A DNA stretch of 64,000 nt from SIG714 sp964638675 (GTDB lineage Bacteria > Bacillota > Clostridia > Oscillospirales > CAG-272). The stretch is taken from NCBI GenBank assembly GCA_964638675.1, contig CAZXAU010000009.1, positions 1-64,000 on the forward strand. Reading direction: 5' to 3'. Position 1 is the first letter of the stretch. Every line of letters starts with the position of its first letter. The position numbers and the translations under genes were made by a program. Positions 41,294 through 49,413 of this stretch are shown here, piece after piece. The notes under the pieces were generated by a model. It searched no databases. It had not been told where the DNA came from and saw nothing but the letters and a program-made list of their open reading frames with translations.

Positions 41294-41965
41294 ATGAAAA
41301 CACTCAACAGAATAGTCTGGGGCGTTGTACTTATTGCTATTGCTGTGCTGTTTGCACTAAACTCACTGGACATAATCGATCTATCATTTAAGGGCTGGTG
41401 GACATTGTTTATAATAATTCCCTGCGGAGTCGGGCTGGCCACCGAACGTGATAAAACCGGAAATCTTATAGGTCTTGCCATCGGCGTAGGTCTCTTACTT
41501 TTAAGCCGTGATATTATAAGCTTTTCTATGCTTTGGAAGCTTGCGATTCCGGTAGTTTTATTGATCATCGGACTCAGAATGATATTCAGCGGATTTTTCA
41601 ACAATAAAACCAATATGATAATAGCCGAAATCAAGCAAAACGGCGGCGAAATGAAAGAAAACTGTGCCACATTCTCAAGCAGTTATCTGAATTATGACTC
41701 TCAGGTATTTGAAGGTGCGGAACTGACTGCAGTCTTTGGCGGTATAAAATGTGATCTTAGAAATGCGATCATTGAAAAAGACTGTGCTATTCAATTGACC
41801 GCAGTCTTCGGCGGAATTGATATATTAGTTCCCGACAATATAAATGTCAAGGTCTCCTCGAATTGCTTTTTCGGCGGAATTACAAATAAAACATCATCTC
41901 GCAAAGACGCTCCGACTCTCTACATAAACGGAACATGTATGTTTGGAGGAACTGAAATAAAATGA
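41294..41965 (+). CDS. LiaF-like membrane stress protein
   Basis: The 223-residue protein has an N-terminal pair of LiaI/LiaF-type helices (RIVWGVVLIAIAVLFALNSL… and WWTLFIIIPCGVGLA), a third helix, and a C-terminal beta-helical domain with repeats LTAVFGGI and FFGGI. This matches the LiaF cell-wall-active-antibiotic response domain. I start at 41294, 7 bases after AAGGA. Relatives hold a cell-envelope two-component system inactive; no LiaRS pair is nearby. It overlaps the next gene by 4 bases. Confidence 0.82.
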   Translation: MKTLNRIVWGVVLIAIAVLFALNSLDIIDLSFKGWWTLFIIIPCGVGLATERDKTGNLIGLAIGVGLLLLSRDIISFSMLWKLAIPVVLLIIGLRMIFSGFFNNKTNMIIAEIKQNGGEMKENCATFSSSYLNYDSQVFEGAELTAVFGGIKCDLRNAIIEKDCAIQLTAVFGGIDILVPDNINVKVSSNCFFGGITNKTSSRKDAPTLYINGTCMFGGTEIK

Positions 41966-42783
41966 CTGAAACTCAGAAAGTTATAAAAATTGTTGCCATT
42001 GCCTTTGCTATTTTACTTTCTGTAAGTATTATAGGCGGAATTCTGAGTGCGTTCAGCTTTGTTGATTATTTTTTCACCGGAGATTCGGATGCTGTCAGCG
42101 AAGAGATCAGAGAATATCAGATCTCATCACAACCGGACATTCTCGAAATCGAGATTAACGCCGCAGCTTTCACAATAAAGGAAGACCAAAAGTTTTCTGC
42201 CGAGAGCAATCTGAAATACCTTGAGTTAAAAGAAAGCAACGGCTGTCTGTCTATTAAAGACAATAAAAAACACTCAGGCGGATATAAAGATGCAGTTCTT
42301 GAGCTGTACATACCAAAAGATACAACATTCAAAAAGGTAAGCATAAAGACAGGTGCAGGCTCGATAAATATTGACAGCCTGTCAGCCGAAAAAATCGATT
42401 TTGATTTCGGTGCAGGTGAAGTGACAATAAATAATCTTGTCGCACTGTCGCAAATTGACATTGACGGCGGTGCAGGTTCAATCAGAATATTGAACGGCAG
42501 TCTTCGTGATCTTGACCTTGATATGGGCGTCGGAGAGCTCGATCTGACATCATCGCTGACAGGAAAATGCAGACTCGAACTCGGTATCGGTGAATCTGAT
42601 ATTACCATAATCGGCAATAAAGAAGATTATACATTTGATATTGACAACGGCATCGGAACAATAACACTTGACGGAATGAATGTTTCAAACCTTAATGGAT
42701 ACGGAAACGGAGTAAACAGCATAGATATTGACGGCGGAATCGGCAAAGTTGTTATAAAATTCAAATCTCCCGATGCTGATTGA
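41962..42783 (+). CDS. DUF4097-type beta-helix membrane protein
   Basis: The 273-residue protein has one N-terminal transmembrane helix and an extracytoplasmic right-handed beta-helix built from ~20-residue turns (KTGAGSINIDSLSAEKIDF, DGGAGSIRILNGSLRDLDL, DNGIGTITLDG). This is typical of DUF4097/LiaG-like proteins. It is translationally coupled to the LiaF-like gene, like liaG-liaF in Bacillus, and probably serves envelope-stress sensing. Confidence 0.8.
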   Translation: MTETQKVIKIVAIAFAILLSVSIIGGILSAFSFVDYFFTGDSDAVSEEIREYQISSQPDILEIEINAAAFTIKEDQKFSAESNLKYLELKESNGCLSIKDNKKHSGGYKDAVLELYIPKDTTFKKVSIKTGAGSINIDSLSAEKIDFDFGAGEVTINNLVALSQIDIDGGAGSIRILNGSLRDLDLDMGVGELDLTSSLTGKCRLELGIGESDITIIGNKEDYTFDIDNGIGTITLDGMNVSNLNGYGNGVNSIDIDGGIGKVVIKFKSPDAD

Positions 42784-42816
42784 CAATAAAGAACTTTTTA
42801 TATATTATTAAACCTT

Positions 42817-42851
42817 AAAAAGGATTCCATCGTAAAAGAGGAATCCTTTTT
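42817..42851. terminator. Bidirectional terminator between convergent operons
   Basis: AAAAAGGATTCC pairs with GGAATCCTTTTT. T or A runs on both sides serve the DUF4097 gene and the nucleoside ABC operon. Confidence 0.85.
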
Positions 42852-42870
42852 GATATATTATTCAATTTAG

Positions 42871-43851
42871 TTATCTTTCTTCCTTGAAATAATTAACTCC
42901 GAGCCATGCGGGAGGCTGTGTTTCACGTTTACGGCGCAGGCTTACGCTGATAAGTACTATGATAGTAACAACATAAGGAAGCATCTCGAGAAGGGGCATA
43001 AACTGCATACTGACCTTGACATAATTTGAAAGAATGTAGAGTCCGCCGAAGAGATATGAGCCTATAATGGCCGTGGATGAATTCCAGACCGCAAATATGA
43101 CAAGCGCTATAGCAAGCCATCCTCTGTCGCCAAAGCCGTTATTTGACCAGATACCGCTTGAATAGTCCATAATATAATACAGTCCGCCGAGTCCTGCAAT
43201 CGAACCGCCTGTAATGATTGAAAAATACTTATATTTATCAACATTTATTCCTGCAGCATATGCAGTTGCCGGGTTTTCACCGACAGCACGGAGCTTGAGT
43301 CCGACCTTTGTCTTTGAAATAATGAGAGAAACCACAACTGCGATTATCAATGCCAGATAGACCATGAATCCGTAATTGAGGAAAACATCTCCGAACCATC
43401 CGAGATCTGAAGCAAACGGCAGTCTTGTTTTGAATGCCTTTGCCGCCTCGGTAAGTGCAAGAAAAGGAATCTCGCTTCCCGATATTTTAATCAGTGAGCC
43501 GCCGAAGAAGTTACCAACTCCGACTCCGAATGTCGTCAGGGCAAGTCCCGTGACATTCTGATTGGCTTTGAGAGTAACTGTCAGGAAGGCATATATTGCC
43601 GATGCAAACGCCGAGCCTAAAATACAGGAGAAAAATGCGATAAGTACCGCCGTGAAAGGTTCAACCTTATCAACGCCAGATTTGTAGAAAAACGAGCCGA
43701 CAACACCGGAAATCGCACCGATATACATAATTCCGGGAATTCCAAGATTGAGGTTACCTGCCTTTTCGGTAAGGATCTCACCGGTTGATCCGAACAAAAG
43801 AGGAGTTCCCTGAAGAACAGCACGGTTTATAAATTGAGCTATTGGAAACAT
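42871..43851 (-). CDS. Nucleoside ABC transporter permease (NupQ/YufQ-like)
   Basis: The 326-residue protein has 8-9 hydrophobic segments and the BMP-family permease motif TEKAGNLNLGIPGIMYIGA. It overlaps the stop of the other permease gene (TAATG). With that permease, the ATPase and the BMP lipoprotein it forms an importer of the NupNOPQ kind, which takes up guanosine and related nucleosides. Confidence 0.9.
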   Translation of the reverse strand: MFPIAQFINRAVLQGTPLLFGSTGEILTEKAGNLNLGIPGIMYIGAISGVVGSFFYKSGVDKVEPFTAVLIAFFSCILGSAFASAIYAFLTVTLKANQNVTGLALTTFGVGVGNFFGGSLIKISGSEIPFLALTEAAKAFKTRLPFASDLGWFGDVFLNYGFMVYLALIIAVVVSLIISKTKVGLKLRAVGENPATAYAAGINVDKYKYFSIITGGSIAGLGGLYYIMDYSSGIWSNNGFGDRGWLAIALVIFAVWNSSTAIIGSYLFGGLYILSNYVKVSMQFMPLLEMLPYVVTIIVLISVSLRRKRETQPPAWLGVNYFKEER

Positions 43852-45050
43852 TATTGGGCCTCCTTTCCGGCTTTTTCTGATACTTCGGCTTTTTCACTCA
43901 GATTGCATTCTTTATTACTGTCTGAAGTATGTTTTTTGTGATGTGTACGGAAATGCATCTGATAATTGAGGAAAAATTCACACCCGATTATAAAGAAGAG
44001 AATAATTCCGGTGAGTATCTCCGAATAGGATTCGTTAAGTCCCTGTCTGAGTGAAACTTCGGATGCACCTCTTGAAAGAAATACAAGTAGAAAACTTGAT
44101 AAAAACATAAAGATCGGGTTAAACTTTGCAAGCCATGCAACCATGATTGCAGTAAAGCCGTTTCCGCCTGCAAGATTTGCATCTATAGAATGATGTATCA
44201 TTCCGGTCAGCATAAGTCCGACAAGTCCGCAGAGTGCACCCGAGAGAATTACAGTGCGGGTTATGACCTTTTTTACATCGATCCCTATATATTTTGCCGT
44301 GTTACTGCTTTCTCCGACTACTGTGATCTCATATCCGTGCTTGCTTTTATAAAGATAAAAATACATAAACACAGACAAAGCAATTGCAATGATTATTGCG
44401 AGAAGGTTTCTTTCACCGAAAATATCTGGAAACCATCCGTGACTGAGCAAGGAAGGACCGACTGTATTCGATCCGCTCTTATCGGCGACCTTAAGGAAAA
44501 ATTCGACAAACTGAATTGCAACATAGTTAAGCATAAGGGTGAAAAGTGTTTCATTAGTTCCCCATCTAGATTTGAAAAACGCAGGAATGAAGCCCCAGAT
44601 CGCACCTGCTAAAATTGCGGCAAGCGTCATGATGATCATGAGCAACCATTCCGGAACTTTTCCGCCGAGATAAAACATCACAAGTGCGGTTGACAAAGCA
44701 CCTACAAGCACCTGACCTTCAGCACCCGTGTTCCAGAATTTCATTTTGAATGAGGGTGCAAGTGCAATGGCTATACTGAGAAGTATTGCGATCTCACGAA
44801 GGGTGACCATAGTGATCCTCGATGTTCCGAAGTTTCCTTCAACCATGGATGCATAGATCTTTATAGGATCCTGCTTTGTTATAAGCATTGTCAGAAGTCC
44901 GCAGAATACAAGTGCGGAAAGAATTGCGCATGCACGAACGGCAATGCTTCGTTTCAAGCTTACATTTTTTCTTTTAGTTATAGTAATAAAGGGTTCATGA
45001 CTGCCTTTTTTTACTTTGCTTTTGATTTCGGAATTATCAGCCATTTTCAT
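43851..45050 (-). CDS. Nucleoside ABC transporter permease (NupP/YufP-like)
   Basis: The ~399-residue permease has ~9 hydrophobic segments, the motif FWNTGAEGQVLVGAL and a polar C-terminal tail. I start at 45050 because AAGGAGG lies 5 bases before that ATG, inside the end of the ATPase gene. It is the larger of the two permeases of a BMP-type importer. Confidence 0.9.
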   Translation of the reverse strand: MKMADNSEIKSKVKKGSHEPFITITKRKNVSLKRSIAVRACAILSALVFCGLLTMLITKQDPIKIYASMVEGNFGTSRITMVTLREIAILLSIAIALAPSFKMKFWNTGAEGQVLVGALSTALVMFYLGGKVPEWLLMIIMTLAAILAGAIWGFIPAFFKSRWGTNETLFTLMLNYVAIQFVEFFLKVADKSGSNTVGPSLLSHGWFPDIFGERNLLAIIIAIALSVFMYFYLYKSKHGYEITVVGESSNTAKYIGIDVKKVITRTVILSGALCGLVGLMLTGMIHHSIDANLAGGNGFTAIMVAWLAKFNPIFMFLSSFLLVFLSRGASEVSLRQGLNESYSEILTGIILFFIIGCEFFLNYQMHFRTHHKKHTSDSNKECNLSEKAEVSEKAGKEAQ

Positions 45051-46590
45051 CACCGCCTTCCTTTGATTTTGTCATAAGCAGACCTATTTCTTCTTTTTTT
45101 GCGGTTCTTGCGTCTACAATTCCGCTGATCCTTCCGGACGAAATGACCATGATCCTGTCGCAAAGCCCTATCAGTACATCAAGGTCTTCGCCTACAAAAA
45201 TAACTGCAACACCGCTGTCCTTCTGCTGAGTCAGAAGATTGTATATCATATATGACGAGTTTACATCAAGTCCTCTGACTGGGTAAGCCGCCATAAGCAG
45301 TGTAGGCGCTGCTGCAATTTCACGTCCGACAAGCACCTTTTGAACATTTCCTCCCGAGAGTGTACGCACGGGAGTTTTTACGCTCGGCGTTTTCACCTGC
45401 AGACTTTCAACAATTCTGTCGGCGAGCTTATGCGGAGGAACTCTGTCAAGAAATGGAGATTTGCCGTTTCTGTAGCTTCTGAGCATCATATTATCGATGA
45501 GATCCATATTTCCGACAAGTCCCATTCCGAGACGATCTTCGGGTACAAACGAAAGCCTGACTCCGAGATCACGTATCTGAATAGGAGTTTTCTTTTTAAG
45601 ATCGACCTGTTCGTCGTTTTCGGGATCAATATAAATGATATCACCATCCGAATAAGGAAGAAGACCTGCTATCGCTTCTAAAAGTTCACGCTGTCCGCTC
45701 CCTGCAATTCCTGCAATTCCAAGTATTTCACCCGAGCGTGCGGTGAATGAAATATCGTCAAGGACTCTTACCCCATCGTGATTTGTCATTCCGAGATTTT
45801 TGACACAAAGTCTATCCGTACAGTTTTTCGGCTCTGTTCTTCCGATCTCAAGTGTTACATTCTGACCCACCATCATTTCGGTCAGCATGTGCTCGTTTAC
45901 ATCCGAAGTTTTAACGGTTGCTATATACTTTCCTTTGCGAAGGATCGCAACACGGTCGGAAAGCGACATGACCTCATTGAGCTTATGTGTGATAATAATA
46001 ATACTCTTGCCGTCATCCCTCATTCTGCGCAGAACAGCGAAAAGCTTTTGTGTTTCCTGCGGTGTCAAAACAGCTGTCGGCTCGTCAAGGATCAGAATAT
46101 CCGCTCCACGGTAAAGTACCTTAATTATTTCAACCGACTGCTTTTCCGAAACACTCATGTCATATATCTTTTTGTTCGGGTCGATATCAAAGCCGTAGCG
46201 TGCAGAGATCTCCGCTACTCTTTTTGCCGATTTTTTGATGTTAAATTTTTCGTCATCAATTCCGAGGACAATATTTTCGGTCGCAGTGAAAATGTCTACA
46301 AGCTTGAAATGCTGATGGATCATTCCGATTCCGTAAGAAAAGGCGTCCTTCGGAGAGTTGATGATCGCTCTGCTTCCGCGGACATAGATCTCACCTTCAT
46401 CGGGTGTATATATACCAAGGCACATATTCATGAGCGATGTTTTTCCGCTTCCGTTTTCACCGAGAAGCGCAAGGATCTCGCCCTCCATAAGATCAAATGT
46501 GATTCCGTCATTTGCTTTGACATCTCCAAATGCCTTAGTTATATTTTCAAAATGCAGAGCTGTGTTCTTTTCGGACATATTTATGACCAT
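45037..46590 (-). CDS. Nucleoside ABC transporter ATPase (NupO/YufO-like)
   Basis: Two ABC domains in one chain, as in sugar and nucleoside importers: Walker A GENGSGKTS, then the degenerate second-domain GIAGSGQRE, with LILDEPTAVLTPQE and the second signature LSGGNVQKVLVGREI. About 517 residues. The first ATG (46590) abuts the hairpin of portable leader C and gives MVINMSEK; ATG 46578 (MSEK) is the likely ancestral start. It is read from the same transcript as the BMP gene, separated by 200 bases with hairpins, so its level is probably lower. Confidence 0.9.
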   Translation of the reverse strand: MVINMSEKNTALHFENITKAFGDVKANDGITFDLMEGEILALLGENGSGKTSLMNMCLGIYTPDEGEIYVRGSRAIINSPKDAFSYGIGMIHQHFKLVDIFTATENIVLGIDDEKFNIKKSAKRVAEISARYGFDIDPNKKIYDMSVSEKQSVEIIKVLYRGADILILDEPTAVLTPQETQKLFAVLRRMRDDGKSIIIITHKLNEVMSLSDRVAILRKGKYIATVKTSDVNEHMLTEMMVGQNVTLEIGRTEPKNCTDRLCVKNLGMTNHDGVRVLDDISFTARSGEILGIAGIAGSGQRELLEAIAGLLPYSDGDIIYIDPENDEQVDLKKKTPIQIRDLGVRLSFVPEDRLGMGLVGNMDLIDNMMLRSYRNGKSPFLDRVPPHKLADRIVESLQVKTPSVKTPVRTLSGGNVQKVLVGREIAAAPTLLMAAYPVRGLDVNSSYMIYNLLTQQKDSGVAVIFVGEDLDVLIGLCDRIMVISSGRISGIVDARTAKKEEIGLLMTKSKEGGDENG

Positions 46591-46688
46591 GGCTTTCGCA
46601 TTGCGAAAGCTTCCTTTCCATGTGGAATTGGGGCTCCGCATCGGTGCGAAAGCCACAAAACGCCGTTTGAAAGATCTATCTTTCAAAC
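46578..46688 (-). repeat. Portable 5' leader, copy C (before the nucleoside ATPase)
   Basis: On the minus strand it opens with GTTTGAAAGAT/ATCTTTCAAAC, then GTTTTGTGGCTTTCGCA and GCCCCAATTCC, and ends AAAGGA-A-[GCTTTCGC AAT GCGAAAGC]-C-ATGGTCATAAATATG. Two base pairs of the first stem differ from copies A and B by compensatory changes. The upstream GGCTTTCGCA (46654-46645) is a perfect partner for TGCGAAAGCC next to the start. Confidence 0.8.
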
Positions 46689-46736
46689 ATTTACTCCTGT
46701 AAATATTTACTCCTATAAGATAAAAGGAATACGGGG

Positions 46737-46780
46737 TTGCCGCATCGGATGAGTCCGGTATACGACAGCCCCTTAAAAAA
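46737..46780 (-). promoter_or_regulatory. Intercistronic hairpin between the BMP and ATPase genes
   Basis: GGGGCTGTCG… pairs imperfectly with …CGGCAACCCC. A tandem AGGAGTAAAT (46698-46715 region) follows. The hairpin probably lets the binding protein be made in excess over the transporter subunits. Confidence 0.5.
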
Positions 46781-46787
46781 TTATTGA

Positions 46788-48089
46788 TCAGTCACCGTAG
46801 TTGGTATTCAGGTTTGTTACTCCGTCAATTATGATGTCGAAGTAAGGAGCAGAACGGAAGTCACTTCCCGATTCATCAAAGTAACCGTCATGAATTACAT
46901 TTGTTTCGCCCTGGAAGTCTCCGTCAACGTCAGCTTCGTACTCTGTAAGAGTCTTGCCGTCTACAGTGAACTTCGAGGTGTCAAATACATGAAGTGTTCC
47001 TGCTTTGAAGTCTGCGATTGCCTTAGCGATTGCCGCTTCGGTTCCGTCAGCCGCAACATCGTAGTTGATTCCCGAAAGAACGATAGCACCTGTTGCGATA
47101 GTGCCTGTGTAGTCCTTAGCGAACTCTGTACCGTTATTTACGCTCTTAGCTGCTTCGAGGAAGAAAGGAGCCCAGTTGATAGCAGACGATATAATAAATG
47201 TTTCTTTTCCTGCCGAGTATGTGCTTCCATTGTAAGAAACGTTCGGAACGCCGTTTACTTCACATGCTGTAGGAGCACCGAGAGAGTCAGCATGCTGGCT
47301 GATGAGAACGCATTTGTCGATTGTGATAAGTGAGTTAGCAGCTTCCATTTCTTTTGCCTGGTCGTACCAAGAACCTGTGTAGCGGACCTTCATCGTAGCA
47401 GTGGGGCAAACCGAACGTGCACCGAGGTAGAATGATGTCATACCAGAAACAACTTCTGCATATGTGAATGCTCCGACATATCCGATTACAGCTTCCTCAG
47501 CTTTGATCTTGCCTGATTCGATCATTTCGTTGAGCTTGAGACCTGCTGCAATACCTGCAAGGTATCTTCCTTCATATATAGAAGCGAATGCGTTGTGGAA
47601 GTTTGCAACATCCTTGTTTGCATATTTGGAGGTTGTACCTGTCATATGAACAAACTGAACATCAGGATATTCTTTTGCTGCCTGAACAACATATGATTCA
47701 TGACCGAAGCTGTCCGCAAAGATAAGCTTGCATCCCTTTTCTGCAAGGTCACGTGCTGCATCGTAGCAAGCTGATGTCTCGGGAATGTTGACCTTGATGA
47801 GTGCCTGTTCATCACTAAGATTAAGAGCTGTCTTAACACTATTGAATGCCTTGATAAAGTTATTGTCGTATGTGGAGTTTTCGTCGTGGAGGCAGATAAG
47901 TCCCATTTTGAAATCCTCTTTTACTTCAAAGTCCTTTGTAAGTGACGGAGCGGCAAGGAGGGGTGCACTTTCGCCGTGCTTCTCCGAACCTGTCTGAGGT
48001 GTTGTGGTAGTGGGTGTTGTTGTGCACGAAGCGAGCACTGCAACTGCCATGACTAATGCGAGTGTGAGAGCGATAATTTTTTTGAACAT
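46788..48089 (-). CDS. BMP-family nucleoside-binding lipoprotein
   Basis: The 433-residue protein begins MFKKIIALTLALVMAVAVLASC, with lipobox LASC, then a Thr-rich linker and a periplasmic-binding fold of the BMP/PnrA type (MGLICLHDENSTYDNNF, FADSFGHESY, VGYVGAFTYAEVVSG-like segments). It captures nucleosides outside the cell for the downstream permeases. I start at 48089, 7 bases after GGAGG. A guanine-class riboswitch and terminator in its leader indicate control by purine supply. Confidence 0.92.
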   Translation of the reverse strand: MFKKIIALTLALVMAVAVLASCTTTPTTTTPQTGSEKHGESAPLLAAPSLTKDFEVKEDFKMGLICLHDENSTYDNNFIKAFNSVKTALNLSDEQALIKVNIPETSACYDAARDLAEKGCKLIFADSFGHESYVVQAAKEYPDVQFVHMTGTTSKYANKDVANFHNAFASIYEGRYLAGIAAGLKLNEMIESGKIKAEEAVIGYVGAFTYAEVVSGMTSFYLGARSVCPTATMKVRYTGSWYDQAKEMEAANSLITIDKCVLISQHADSLGAPTACEVNGVPNVSYNGSTYSAGKETFIISSAINWAPFFLEAAKSVNNGTEFAKDYTGTIATGAIVLSGINYDVAADGTEAAIAKAIADFKAGTLHVFDTSKFTVDGKTLTEYEADVDGDFQGETNVIHDGYFDESGSDFRSAPYFDIIIDGVTNLNTNYGD

Positions 48090-48191
48090 TTTTTTGCCTC
48101 CGTTCAATTGTTTATAAATTAAGGGATTCTCCCTTTTAAACCGATTTAAGAGATTTCAACAATCTCATTCTTATTTTACATCTTGCTTTAC

Positions 48192-48232
48192 GGAATAAAA
48201 AACAAATAAGCGTGCCGCTCTGTTTGGCACGC
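48192..48232 (-). terminator. Riboswitch terminator
   Basis: On the minus strand GCGTGCC pairs with GGCACGC and is followed by TTATTTGTTTTTT. It lies between the aptamer and the BMP gene and is the expected OFF structure. Confidence 0.8.
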
Positions 48233-48311
48233 CGTAAAACGAAAATAAGAACAACACGGCACATAAAACAGCCTGTCAACCAAAGTTTTCTGGAAGTTAT
48301 GTGACGGATTC

Positions 48312-48381
48312 AACTTATAGTCGGATAATTACGGTTATCCGGTAGAAACTTTCTGACCATATTTCAGAGGATATATAAGTT
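48312..48381 (-). ncRNA. Purine riboswitch aptamer, guanine class
   Basis: The minus strand shows P1 AACTTATA/TATAAGTT and the conserved core AATATGG…GTTTCTACC…CCGTAA…GACTAT. The C in GACTAT (GATTAT in adenine types) predicts a guanine/hypoxanthine/xanthine ligand. Ligand binding should favour the terminator at 48192 and shut off nucleoside uptake. Confidence 0.93.
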
Positions 48382-48452
48382 ATTATATTATAATTGTTAA
48401 ATTTCATCTCGCAGGGGCATAGAACACAACCTGACACCCAACCGATACCGGA

Positions 48453-48481
48453 ATTATAAAGCATAAACGACCGTTTGTCAA
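48453..48481 (-). promoter_or_regulatory. Promoter of the riboswitch-BMP operon
   Basis: Minus strand TTGACA (48481-48476), 17 bases, TATAAT (48458-48453), about 70 bases before the aptamer. Confidence 0.85.
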
Positions 48482-48565
48482 GACAAAAATCGCTATTTTA
48501 TTAAATTCGTCATAACCCGATAAAAAAATCAAAACAAAAGGTTTGAAAATGTTGCATTTTGAATA

Positions 48566-48594
48566 TTGCATTTTATCCGATAAAATGTTATGAT
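48566..48594 (+). promoter_or_regulatory. Promoter of pyrR
   Basis: TTGCAT (48566-48571), 17 bases, TATGAT (48589-48594). Confidence 0.65.
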
Positions 48595-48619
48595 AGTGAA
48601 AATCAATGAGGTCTTTAAA

Positions 48620-48727
48620 TCCGGTACAGAGAGACCGGCAAGACGGATGATATACAATGCTTAATGAGGATCCATGCCTTCTTATTGTTGATTGCCCTGT
48701 CTTGCCATGCCGGCAAGGCTTTTTTGT
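48620..48727 (+). promoter_or_regulatory. PyrR-binding attenuator
   Basis: The hairpin CCGGT-ACAGAGAG-ACCGG (48621-48638) has the CAGAGAG loop recognised by PyrR. CTTGCC/GGCAAG (48701-48717) plus TTTTTT forms the terminator. GGCAAGAC in the first element can pair with GTCTTGCC in the second to make an antiterminator. With UMP/UTP bound, PyrR should stop transcription. Confidence 0.85.
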
Positions 48728-48766
48728 TTGAATTATCAGGAGTTATCAGAGAATGGAGGTGTAAAA

Positions 48767-49303
48767 ATGTCGGAATACAAAGCTTTGATAATGGATGCCG
48801 CAGCTTTTGACAGAACGCTGACAAGACTGTCACATGAAATAAATGAGCATGACAATACAGATGATCTCATTATTGTCGGAATCAGGCGTCGTGGAGTATC
48901 GCTTGCCGGAATGATTGCCGAAAAACTCGGGAAAATTACCGGAAAGACAATTCCGACCGGAGAGATCGATATTTCCTTCTATAGAGATGATATATCTCTT
49001 TTATCGAGAGATCCTTCACTGAAAAACACCGACATTTCACTTTCGGTTGAGGGCAAGACCATAGTTCTGGTCGATGATGTGATATACACCGGCAGAACGG
49101 CAAGAGCGGCAATGGAGGCCGTGATCGCACTCGGACGCCCCAAAGCAATACGACTTGCCGTGCTTATTGACCGCGGTCACAGAGAGCTTCCCATCCGTGC
49201 CGATTATGTCGGAAAGAACATTCCGACATCGAGGAGCGAAATGGTTGCAGTGTGTGTGCCTGAATTTGACGGTATGTCCGGAGTAATGCTGTATGATCTT
49301 TGA
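48767..49303 (+). CDS. pyrR: PyrR attenuator protein / uracil phosphoribosyltransferase
   Basis: The 178-residue phosphoribosyltransferase-fold protein has the PRPP loop IVLVDDVIYTGRTARAA (about 98-114) and an N-terminal region (IVGIRRRGVSLA) typical of PyrR. It binds the leader RNA at 48620 in a UMP-dependent way and so regulates itself and uraA; many homologs also convert uracil to UMP. I start at 48767, 7 bases after GGAGG; a longer in-frame extension overlaps the terminator. Confidence 0.94.
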   Translation: MSEYKALIMDAAAFDRTLTRLSHEINEHDNTDDLIIVGIRRRGVSLAGMIAEKLGKITGKTIPTGEIDISFYRDDISLLSRDPSLKNTDISLSVEGKTIVLVDDVIYTGRTARAAMEAVIALGRPKAIRLAVLIDRGHRELPIRADYVGKNIPTSRSEMVAVCVPEFDGMSGVMLYDL

Positions 49304-49413
49304 TAATTCTGAATACCGTGCAGGATTTTAAGTGCTTATATGCATAAATGCATACGCATAAATGCCTAAGCATTTGAGATAAAAAATTTTATTTTAAGAA
49401 TGGAGAACCAACC

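Noticed and set aside
45778..46752. Long plus-strand open frame (324 codons) opposite the transporter ATPase
   Set aside because: It lies antisense to a clear ABC ATPase, has Cys/Phe/Ile-rich composition typical of shadow frames and no ribosome binding site.
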